DNA from: Tamarix chinensis | Lineage: Eukaryota > Streptophyta > Magnoliopsida > Caryophyllales > Tamaricaceae | Assembly (NCBI GenBank): GCA_030549775.1 | Contig: CM060177.1 | Location: 93,186,736-93,250,735 of the forward strand | Direction: 5' to 3' | Length of the DNA: 64,000 nucleotides | In this document: positions 1-10,300 of the stretch, in pieces | How positions within the stretch are numbered: position 1 is the first letter of the stretch | How the letters are laid out: each line of letters starts with the position of its first letter | Notes under the pieces: generated by a model | What the model saw: only the letters and a program-made list of their open reading frames with translations | Databases searched by the model: none | Told to the model about the DNA's origin: nothing | Translations under genes and position numbers: made by a program

Positions 1-1935
1 AGAACCTAAGCATATGTAACTTCTTTTTTCTATAATAGTGATGCTATGATGTGATATGATTGGATTTTTGGAGCCTAAATCACATTTAAATTTCTTGCTT
101 TGTGGTGTTTGGGAGCAAATTGATTGATTGGTTGTTAGATTAGCCAATTAGTTAACCTAACCTATTGATTAGGTTGTCTGCAATGACTTTGAGTTTCTCC
201 CTAGTTAAACACATAGAATGGTTTGTCAAAATCAATAAAATGGTATTAGAAAAATTGAGTGGTCTGACCAAATCAATCAACTAGTTTCAAGAGGAACTCG
301 GCTAAATCTATTGAGCGATTTGTTCAAACAAATCAACTGCTTTCGGCTAAAGTTTGTTTTTGTTTCTCTTGAAATTAGTATGACTTGATATTTGATATTA
401 TTCTTTAACATGATTATTCAATGATGAGAACTTTCATCTTGGCATGAATTAACTAACTTATTGGATGGATTAATTAATTCATAATTTATGGGATTCTTAA
501 TAAGTGCCTTTGGAAGGTTTTAATTAAAACTTTTGAGTATGTATGCTATGATGCTACAAATGGATGATTTAATCCATATTCTTAACCTAAATAGATTATC
601 TCAATAGATTGATTTAAACTTGTATAAGAGTTAATGGAAGTCCCACAACATGTCTTAGAGGGTAGAAATGGCCAAAGATGGAGCTATTATGGGGATGTGC
701 TGTTTGGTTGTTATATGGGTCTTATATGATAACATAACCTTGGAGAATAACATATTAATCACTTGAGGAGAAATATTATTGAGTATTTCATGAGTCTACA
801 TTTTCCCATCCTTGATTAGCTACCAAAATGTAGTCTACCTTTAGGAATTTATTGGTGTCTTTGAGCATGATCCTAGTAGATATCAGCGTCTTACCTACTC
901 TAGACACCGATAATGTACTAAAGGGTATCAATACTATAGGCTCTGGTCACTTAGGTTATTTATTGGCTCTGGCTAGACTTTATATATATTGGTGGTTACT
1001 TAGGTTCTACCAAACTTTATGTCATCTGGTTCAAATATGCTTCCATGGTATGTAATACCATGAGGTGGTAATCATAAGATTACTTGAAAAAGGAATATTG
1101 GTGCATAATTATTAATCTAATAGAACATGTAACTTGGAAAATGTGTCAACTAAGCAATTCATGTAATGGATTGTAAAAGAGCCTAGTGAGTTGTTGCATA
1201 ATTGGCTTATGTGATTATGCTATGTTATCCATGATATCTATATTGTGATGTTAAGCATGGTGTGTTTTAAATTATCTAAGTTTGGTATGACATAAAATCT
1301 TGATGCATTATATGATCATGATAGATTATGTAAATTAATTATTTCATGTAAGCATGAGCTTTATATTATGTCATGGTCATGCATGCTTATGACTCCCATT
1401 AAAAAGGTAACTTAGATTACTTGGTATGTAGCATAATAGTGTGCCTATTTGTTTGGTCACTGGCTCAATCCCACGAGTAGAGTATCATATGAAGATTTTT
1501 TAGGACAACCGGTAGTTGGCATTCTTATGTTGGGCTTGGGGGATTAAGAGCTTGAACACATAGAGATCTAATATTTTATGGGTTCTTAATGGACTAGAGT
1601 TTTGGGGCCTGCCCTATATATGTTCATCTCTTTCATATTTTAAGACTTCATCCATTTTTTTCTAATATACATTTTGGTTGTTTTGAGACCCAACATGGCT
1701 CCTTTTGTAAACACTTAAGATTGATATTTCTATGATATATGTTTAGCGCACTCTATTCCTTGTTTTGGTTTTCTTGGTTTCCTTAGTCTTGTATATAACA
1801 TGGGATGCGGATTAAACTTCCATCCTATGTTAAATGTGGTGGTAACACCCCAATATTACTAGTTGTATTTAGTATTTTCCTCTTTTGTAATGTTTTAAAA
1901 CAAAATTTTTGGTAGTGAAAAATGACGGTGTTACA
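1..1935 (+). mobile_element. B-family LTR (B1), 3' part, left end outside window
   Basis: Non-coding. It ends in GGTGTTACA at 1935, like the other LTRs here. It shares with the LTR at 53122-56380 a stretch of short TGGTT/CGATT-type motifs (about 110-350), the passage about a chain of 'tagacaccgataatgtactaa' type text near 900, and the end segment from about 1740 (Tat..GGTGGTAACACC..TTTTGGTAGTGAAAAATG). A decayed form of the shared hairpin block and CCCACGAGTAG lies at about 1417-1480. It interrupts the second RNase H of the minus-strand Tat-type pol that continues at 1936. No primer-binding site follows it, so it is either a solo LTR or the 3' LTR of an element that begins outside the window. 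Confidence 0.7.
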
Positions 1936-2681
1936 GGATTTGAATACAATACCAAGCTTGGTGCCTTTTGATATTATTGGACCCATCCACACATAACACC
2001 TACCTTGTGGAGGCATAAGATTTAATGGTAAACATTTCTTGCTTAGGAGAGGGGGCATCAGTAGGAGTAAAACCAATCAGGTAATACTTGTGACTTAATG
2101 GTTGTTCTCAACTGGTAGGTAATGTTTTGCTCCCTGAGCTCAATGACCTATTTGACTAGTTACTTAGAAAGATATGGCTTGTGAAATACATTATAGAGAT
2201 GGTAGATTGTTACCACCATAATCAAGTGACATGGAAAGTAAGATATGAGCTTTTAAGTTGTAATGATGAGGGTCAATGACAGATTTTCTAACTACTTATA
2301 ATGAGTCTGAGTCAAGTAAGGTCTTTCTCATATAATGCACTAAGGTATATTGCTTTTGCTCCTCCATTACTAGAGTTTTACTGACTATAATCTCATAAAC
2401 CTCCAAGTATGTGTACCAATTCAAATCAAAGTGGGGTCACCATGGACCAATTTAAATAAAAGTGGAGGGGAGGTTAAATAATTCTTAAGTTTTTACAACT
2501 CCTCCTCATATTCCTTAGTACACTCAAACTATTTATTTTTCTTTAGCATGTTAAAATAATTGGCATTGTTCAAAATACTTGGGGGATAAACTAGCTTATG
2601 GTGGCAAGCCTATCAATGAGCCTCTATACATATTTTATAAATTCCAAAGATGGGATGTTGAAAATGGCATGGATCTAGTCT
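1936..2681 (-). pseudogene. Ty3/gypsy (Tat-type) pol remnant: RNase H and second RNase H
   Basis: Read on the minus strand from 2681 down, this continues the pol fragment at 7426-8766 after LTR A1 is removed. At 2681-2100 recognisable pieces include LEFIKYV, FECTKEYEEEL and LTSPPLLF, which match the linker and RNase H start of Ty3/gypsy pol, with stops interspersed. At about 2030-1936 the segment ISKGTKLGIVFKS resembles the start of the additional archaeal-type RNase H typical of Tat-lineage elements (SKGSGAGIVL pattern). No intact frame remains. The fragment is cut at 1935 by LTR B1. The lineage assignment rests on this dual RNase H and on the RT wording downstream. Confidence 0.65.
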
Positions 2682-3745
2682 ATGTTTGAAATGCCTCGAA
2701 AAAATTCTAATTTTAAAAATTATAGTTAAATAAGATTTTATTAGGAAAATTATTTAAATAAATTATTTTTGTTAAAATAAATGGAGATTTAATTAAGGTA
2801 AATCAAGAAGAAATTTATAAGTATTTTAATTAGGAGAAATTTAGGTATTTTAGCTAATTAAGGATTTTATTTTGGAAACTAATTAAATAAATTATTTTAT
2901 TTAAAATAAGAAGGAGAAAATAGTTCCAAATTAATATGAATTTTATAAATAATTTAATTGAATAAAATTAGGGTGATTTGCTAATTAAAATGGAATTTAT
3001 GAAAAATCTTTTAAAAATCCTAAATTAGCCTAAAAGGGATTTAAATATTATTTTATTTAAATATTATTTTATTTAAATATTATTATTTTTAAAAATCCCA
3101 AATATTATATTTAATTTAATTAACCCAAACCACTATTTTTCTTTCTCCCTTTTTTTCTTTTTCCTCTTTTTCTTCCTTTTTCTTTCTTTTTTCTTTCTTT
3201 TCTTTCTTTATTCCTTTTTCCTTTTCTTTTTCTATTTCCCCCCGATTGAGCCTGCCTTCCCGCGGCCCAATCCTTCTTTTCCTTCTTCCTTTGGCGGTCT
3301 AGAGCTCTGCGCTGTGCCTCACTTATTTTTCCCTCAAAACACATCTTTTTATTTAAAAAAAATTTAGCCATCACCCGGTCGGTCTCCCTCTCCTTTCTTT
3401 CTTTCTTTTCTCCCCTGAACCGCCGGTCTACGCATCCCCTTTCTTCCTCCTCCTTCTTCTTTTTCTCCCCCACCGATCACACCTATCATTCTCCGTCGAT
3501 TGCAACCGCCGCCATCGCCCTGGTTTTTTGCCACCAATCTTGCCCGATTTGACCAGCCACCTTCTTCTCTCTCCCTCACTGATTCAGTAGCCTCATCAAC
3601 CCAACCAAATTTTCCCTTCTCGCGTGATTCTCTCTCTCTTTCCTACGCACAACCCTTATCCCATTTTGACTGCCACCGGCGACCGAAAACCTACCTGCCC
3701 TATTCCCTAGCCGACCCATAGAACCCTAACCTCCCTTCTAAAATC

Positions 3746-3753
3746 TATAAATA
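3746..3753 (+). promoter_or_regulatory. TATA box of LTR A1
   Basis: TATAAATA followed by CCCCCAT. The same box occurs at the equivalent place in A5 (43323-43330, minus) and A6 (47529-47536). Conservation among copies supports a promoter, with transcription expected to start about 30 bases downstream. The start itself is inferred. Confidence 0.55.
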
Positions 3754-6239
3754 CCCCCATAATGAGCCTGGTATCGAGCTCTTGATCCCCAACCCAGAAA
3801 ACTCCCTTTACACGCCGTCGCCCTTTCAGACACCATTTTCGCCATCTCCGGCCAACTTCGTTGCCCATTCTGGCCACCCGAGTACTCCCTGCACCTCCCT
3901 CGATTCTCCCTCAATTCTCCCTACATAAGCCACCCCGCCTGTGCAAAGTAGCCCTCCCGATCAACCCTCTCTTCAACCTCCGTCGCCCTTCGAACCACCC
4001 TTAGCCACTTCTTCCGCCAGTGCCGCCACTTCTTTCACCTCCCATACTGTTTAGCAGACCACCTTCTACCTTCCCCTACCTTTCTTTTCCTCTTCCTCCC
4101 TCTCCTCTTATCTTTCTCTCCTTCTTCCCCATTCAGCCACCACCACAGCCGTCATGCGTCGCCACCTTTGGTTTCCCCACCACCCTCATTCTGTCCCTCT
4201 CCTTCTATACAACTCTAAACACCCCAACTTCCACCTTCATTCTGCCCCTCCTTTTCCCAGCATCCAACTTTTCCTCTTTTCTTCCCTTTTTCTGGCCACC
4301 GCCGCCTCCTTCGCGCACCACCTTCAGTGCCGCCCATCCCCGCTAGTCTAAGATTGAACCCTAGACCCTCTCAACCCTTTCCCCTATTTTTACAAGCTTT
4401 ATTTTATTTTATTTTATTTATTTGAATTATTATTATTATTATTTAATAAATTTATTATTTTTCAATGTAGGGTCGAAACCCTACTTCATTTTATCTTCAA
4501 ATATTATCCTTACTATTATTACTATTTTATTATTATTATCATTATTACTAAATTTTGTTATTTATTTTACTAATATTATTATTAGTATTATTTTGGTAAA
4601 GGGGCTGAAGCCTTTATTTCACTTTGTTTTTTGAATAATGTCCTTATTATTATTATTATTACTATTATTATTCTTATGTATATTATCATTGATATTATTT
4701 TTAGTATCTTTGCTATTATTTTTAGTATCATTATTATTATTAGGGTAAAGTCTTTAACCCTATATTATCAACTTTTATAATATTTCTATTATTTATTACA
4801 TCTTTAGTAAAGTTAGAAACTTGTTAATGTTATTTTTATTAATATGTTATTATTTTGTCAAAGCCCTAAGGAGGCATAGGAGCGTGCTCCAAGACTGGTG
4901 TCGTTTTAGGTAAGGGTGTTACTAAGGCCTTATGTGTGTTTATGTGTATTATGTGCTTCGTATGGTATGTATTCTATGTTTATCATTATTAATTATTTCG
5001 TATGTGGTATGATGTGGAGTGAAACTATGTTTTTGTGTATTTTCTTGACATATGTATTATGTATATGTGATGATTGGTTGTGACCCTTTAGACATGCATA
5101 TGAGGATAGATCAAATGGGTATTGTGTGGGAAAAAAGGTTGAAAATGGAAAATGAGAAAGAAGTTGACCAGGGAAAATGAGTTGACCTAAGTATTTTATT
5201 GATCCATGAGTGGAATAAAATTGAAAATTTAGGGTTTCATGTGAGAGAATATAATCTATGGTTTTATATAGGAGAATCTAATTTATGGTTTCGTGTGGGA
5301 GAATCTAATTTATGGTTTTGCAAAGGAGGAAGCTAATTTATGGTTTTGTATGGGAGAATCTAATTTATGGTTTCATATGGGGGAATATAATCTATGGTTT
5401 TATATGGAGAATCTAATCTTTGGTGTATCATGGGAGGATCTAATCTTGGGTTATGTATGGGTGAATCTAGGGTTTGCGTGAAAAAGTTTGAAGGTTTGCA
5501 TGTGGAGTTAGCGTCTGCCTGGGAGTAAAGTTTACGTATGAAAAATTGACTTGGGATGTAAGGAAGGTAATTGAAGAGTTATTTGAGTGTTTGGAAGTTT
5601 TGGGTGAAAAATAGTACGTAGGACATTATAAGGGTATGGAGGAGACTGAGTTAGGGTTTGGAGTGATTAACTATGGGTTGTTGTGATTAACTAGGGATAG
5701 AGTGGCTAATTGTGGTTTTTTGTGATTAACTAGTGTTTGGAATGGATAATTATGGTTGTTATGGTTAAACAGATTTTGGAGTGGTTAACTATGGTTTGTT
5801 TTGGTTAATTAGGGTTTGGTGTGGTCGTTTAGGGTTTTTGTGGTATCATGTATATTTGGTGATTAAAGTGTAATTATGAGGATGGAATTGATGAGTTGTG
5901 GTGTGTGGAATGTTAAAATGATTTGGGTTATGTGAAGTGGAGTAGGATGGGCCACTTAGGCCTAAATTAGGGTTTCTGGGGAAAACCTAGAGTAAGGAAG
6001 TAAGTGGACTTGGAGGTGTTTAGTAGTGGACCTTGACCCACATATTTCGATGTTGGAGTTTTGGTGTGAGTTGGAGTATAGAGGAGAGATTGTTGAACAA
6101 ATTAGAAGGTGTAGGGTTCTCATGATAGGATACAGATCAGTTGGAGGATAAATATATAGGGAGTGATTCATGCATGTCTAGGGTGAAAGCTTCTGAATAA
6201 GATAATTAAGACATTAATCACTTAAAGTAGAAGATATTG

Positions 6240-6690
6240 AGACGGGTCCAGCCGATCCACCGATCAGGAATAGTGGTTAGGTACCCTATGTGTGACCGAT
6301 CCACCGGTTATAATAGTGGTTTGGGTTTTTACATTATGTGCGACTGATCTACCGGTGATAATAGTGGTTAGGGCATGATGTCCTATGTGTGACCGGCCCA
6401 CCGGTTATAATAGTGGGGGATCCCAAGCTCAATAAACCAAACACTACATTTTACCAAGATATGGAAAAGACACTAATTACTTACAGTGGAATACTATGCA
6501 AGCAGGAGCCGAACCGATCCACCAGTTAGGAATAGTGGTTAGGGTTTTACCCTATGTGTGGCCGATCCATCGGTTATAATAGTGGTTAGGGTTTTTACCC
6601 TATGTGTGACCAATCTATCGGTTATAATAGTGGTTAGGGCAGGATGCTCTATATGTGACCGGTCCACCGGTTATAATAGTGGGGTGTTCT
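6240..6690 (+). repeat. CCGGTTATAATAGTGG array in A1
   Basis: Two blocks (6240-6420 and 6505-6690) of four units each. The unit is about 48-50 bases: GTGACCGATCCACCGGTTATAATAGTGG then GTTAGGG and a T/A-rich filler. The blocks are separated by sequence with ATTACTTACAGTGGAATAC. Confidence 0.88.
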
Positions 6691-6903
6691 TGTACTCGCA
6701 TAGATTTGATAAAAAGTATGGTGTGAATCGATTTCCAATAAGAGATTAATTAAGTAATTAATCTGGATTATAAATGGGCCTTTATGTATCTAATCGAATG
6801 ATTGTATGATAGTATGTTATCATGTTGGTCTTTATGCTCTTTTATTATTCTATATGGTTTATGTGAATTTTGTGTGTTGGCCTTAGTACTCGGTTACCTT
6901 ACT

Positions 6904-6959
6904 CAGTACGTAGCGTACTGATCACCCTTTTTATGGGTGCTGCTCATTCCCACGAGTAG
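6904..6959 (+). other. Double-hairpin conserved block, A1 copy
   Basis: CAGTACG-TAG-CGTACTG (6904-6920) is a perfect 7-bp stem with a 3-base loop. It is followed by CACCC..GGGTG as a second short stem and then GCTCATTCCCACGAGTAG. Equivalents: 27201-27255 and 39601-39655 (minus), 51114-51170, and decayed ones in B and C LTRs. Confidence 0.75.
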
Positions 6960-7425
6960 TAGGCCTCTTGACTTTGTGCAGGTAGGCGAGACATCCTATG
7001 GGGCTGAGTGTTGACCATGTTTTGGCTTAAAGTTTGAGAGTGTCGTGGCCGTATTTACTCTTCTTGTTATTTTATCTTCTTTTCTATTTCTTGTGTATCA
7101 GATTTACCCCTTTATGATTCATTACTTGTATTGAGTATTTTAAATGAACCTTTTATCGGTTGTAAGCTTATTTTCTTTTGGATATGAATTATAATTCTTT
7201 ATGCGTACTTTGATTTTTGATGTATGATTCTTTCTAGTTCTTTTATGAACTCTTGGTTTGAATTTAATTTCAATCTTTTATTTAACCTTAGCACTTGATA
7301 CTGAAACGGTCGGAGAGAACTAGTTCGGTACTATGTGTGGCATTAACATCCCTATAATTCACAGGTTTTAAATTTTAAATTCTTTCGCTTTAAAAAAATA
7401 GTGAATTTTGGGGTGTTACAATGTT

Positions 7426-8766
7426 AGCCTTAATATCGCTTCTGATAACTAGATATCTAAGGAATTTTATGTATGAGATACTAAAGGAATATTTATTAGG
7501 TTAGCTTCGTATGACATTGTTGGAGTACTTAGAAGTAATACCTCAAGTGGTTAAGGTGTTGGTTAGTCGTTAAAAACTTCATGAGCATATCATTGATGTA
7601 TACTTCTATGGTGTCACCTATCATTTTTTTTAGAACATGTAGTTTACTATCCATTGATATGTGGCCTAGCCATTTTTGAGATTGAATGACATGATCTTGT
7701 AATAGTGGGTATCTCACTTAATGATAAATAAGGCCTTTTTCTTGTTAGAAGGGTGCATAAGAATATGGTGTAGTTAGAGTAAGCATTGATGAAGTTGAGA
7801 AACTCATGTATGGTTATTGCATTCACCATTTTATCGATATAGGGGAGGGGAAAAGAAGCATGTGGATAGGCTTTGTTAAGGTTTGTGAAGTTGACACATA
7901 GTCTCAACTTTCGCTTTTTTCTTCTTTTTTTTTATCACAACTATATTTAGCAGCTAGTCTTGGTAATGGATTTCATATATAAGACAATATCAAACAACTT
8001 ATATATTTCTTTTTTGATGACTCGGTTAAATTTTGGGTAGAATTTTCCTTACCTATACTTGATTGATAGGTGTTCATGATTGATTTGGAGCTTGTGGGTA
8101 TAGATTTGTTGGTTGATCTCAACCATGTCAGCTTAGGACCGAGAAAAGCAGTCTTGTTATTTCTTTAAAAATTTGATCAAAGATTCTTGAACTTTTAGGT
8201 TAAGGTACAAACCAGTCATGATATTACACTCTGGTTCTTTAAGGCTAATTTACACTATATTGAGTTGCTTGACAGTTATTCCTCTAGCTACCATGGTTGC
8301 AACTTTGATTATAATGGCTATGGGAGTTGGCTCATCTTAACCATTCTTTAGCAATATGTACGTTAAACCCTCTAAGTAGTGGTAACTTCCTTAACTCCCT
8401 AATAGGTCAGGAAGCATATAATTTGGTGATAGGTTGAGTGCACAACTCACATATTATGGATCTATAGGTTCTTGAGAATAATATTGTCATCAGGGGGATG
8501 ATTACAACTAGAAACTTCATGTAGAGATTGACCATCTCACCATATAATGAAAGCTTAACTTTTCCCACAGTGTATTTTTGGTCTTTGCTAAACCTAATCA
8601 AAACTGTAGGCTTCTTCTAAATTTAATCTTCCACCATACTCATTTCTCTAAGGGTGTTAAGTAATATAACAATTTTTGAACTGTTATTGTCCACCAGTAT
8701 ACATTTGGTAAGGTAGTTTATGATAAACAACTCAATCATCAAAATTACCCACCTTTAATCTTCTAG
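7426..8766 (-). pseudogene. Ty3/gypsy (Tat-type) pol remnant: protease and reverse transcriptase
   Basis: Minus-strand remnant of a retrotransposon polyprotein. From 8720 down: CILVDNNSS (the protease active-site region, normally DNGSS), then NLYMKFLVV (the following FLVV segment). At about 7907-7800, LCVNFTNLNKAYPHASFPLP corresponds to the RT motif 'CVDFTDLNKACPKDSFPLP'. At about 7630-7530, EVYINDMLMKF corresponds to the catalytic Y-x-D-D box, with the first Asp changed to Asn. Frames are broken by stops and shifts, so it is dead. It continues at 2681 beyond LTR A1. On its upstream side (8767) it is cut by the LTR nest. The wording of the RT favours the Tat group over chromoviruses. Confidence 0.8.
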
Positions 8767-10244
8767 TGTTTAACCTCTTAATCATTACCTAACCCTAAAA
8801 CCTAGCTTAATCACATTATTTTAACCCATATACCCTTATCCCACTCTATTCCCATACCAACCTGATTTTATTTCCTTAATTTTATTACCCAAACTAAAAC
8901 CCTAACTATACCCGTTTACTTTGTAATAACCATAATTTTAGCCAATCCTATTTTCGAGTAATTAATATTTTAACTTAATGATAATCTTAATAAATTAATA
9001 TTTTTACCTTACCCTAATTCCTTAACCCTAAATCTTAACATAACCATAACCTTTATTGTGGTTTATTGATATATTTTTTTTACCTAAGCTTAATTCCGGA
9101 TGGTTGATAATTAATTTTTGCTAAATGCCTTAACCTGAATTATTTTAGCCTAATTATAATTCTAAAACTAAACTTAAATTCTTCCATCCTTTTCCTTTTT
9201 CTCATTCGCCCTTTATTTATTTTTTTTCCTTTTTTCTTTCCCTCCCACTCGACTTCTTCTTCCCTTTTTCTATTTTGGCTCGTGTAAAATATTCCCCAAC
9301 CATATCCCTCTACCATATTTCACTAACATACACCCTACCCTCATAATTAACTATAAATTCCCATGCCTTGCACTCATGGGTTAGGTTGAAAATCTTGCCC
9401 AAACCATATCCCTCTGCCATACTTCCCTCTCTACCAATATACGCAAGTGTGCACGCATAACTCGTAGTGATTCCTCATTTAATGCCCTAAACCACTTCTT
9501 TCCTCCCTCCATTTTTTAATTAAAGAATAGAAGAAAAATAAGCATTTTTTACCTTCCTTTCCCTCTTCTTGTCTTTGCTAAAAATGCCACAGCAACTAAG
9601 CTATGCAACTCACCACCGTTCTTCTCCTTTTTGCACCGACCACTTCTCCACCACCCACTACTTTCATCCTTTCCGTCCATTCCTTCACATTGTGCATCGG
9701 ATACTGCCACCAAACTGCTACCCCTAGAAATGATTAGTTATTGTCGTTCTGCACCCCTATCACTAGTCAAACCCATTTGACCACCCCTAGCTTCAGCCAA
9801 AGCTACAAAAGCCCCCTATTTCCCTACCCCCAAAACTATCTTGTTACCCCATTTCCCTTAGGCCTTATCTACTGTTGCTACCCCCAAACCTTTGAACCTC
9901 CTTAACTTTGCACACCCCTTAGCAATGGCAGTAGCTACCATTGTAATATCTCAAGCACCTATACCTTCAAGCAATCCCCCTCTCTTTGTTGAGCAAGGCT
10001 TAATCGAGATTATTCCTAGCCTTTACGATTCGATTTTACCTCCATTATTTCACTCTTTATTACCATATCATTTCCTTGGTTATGTCCTAATTTATTATTG
10101 TATTTTATATTATTTTCTTAGGTGATTTCACAAAGGTTCTAAAGGGTGTGGGATAAGATATACGTGCTAAAAGACTAGTGTCCTATTAGGTAAGGATAAA
10201 TGTTGTAATAGGGTTTTTTGTGCTAAATGTTATGTATGATTGTG

Positions 10245-10246
10245 TA

Positions 10247-10300
<54 letters not shown>
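10245..10300 (+). repeat. (ATT)n microsatellite
   Basis: Uninterrupted TTA/ATT triplets in the leader part of LTR C1, at the place where most A-type LTRs also carry AAT/ATT triplets. Confidence 0.9.

Larger units (their letters stand above)
2687..7420 (+). mobile_element. Giant LTR A1 (4734 bp), complete, solo
   Basis: It begins TGAAATGCCTC at 2687 and ends GGGTGTTACA at 7420. It is flanked by the perfect 5-bp target duplication ATGTT (2682-2686 and 7421-7425). Removing it rejoins the minus-strand pol pseudogene. Layout: AT-rich start; pyrimidine tract from about 3130; TATA box TATAAATA at 3746-3753; C-rich leader to about 4380; ATT repeats; palindrome GGAGCGTGCTCC at 4879-4890; AG|GTAAGG at 4909/4910; about 30-bp minisatellite at 5230-5475; two arrays of CCGGTTATAATAGTGG units at 6240-6420 and 6505-6690; hairpin block at 6904-6959; TTTGTGCAG ending at 6981. 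It has no gag, pol or primer-binding site, so it is most simply a solo LTR. It is closely related to A5, which is in the opposite orientation. Confidence 0.88.

Noticed and set aside
6240..6690. TATAATAGTGG arrays as a row of bacterial-type -10 promoters
   Set aside because: TATAAT is part of a repeated unit in a plant LTR. Bacterial promoter reading does not apply.
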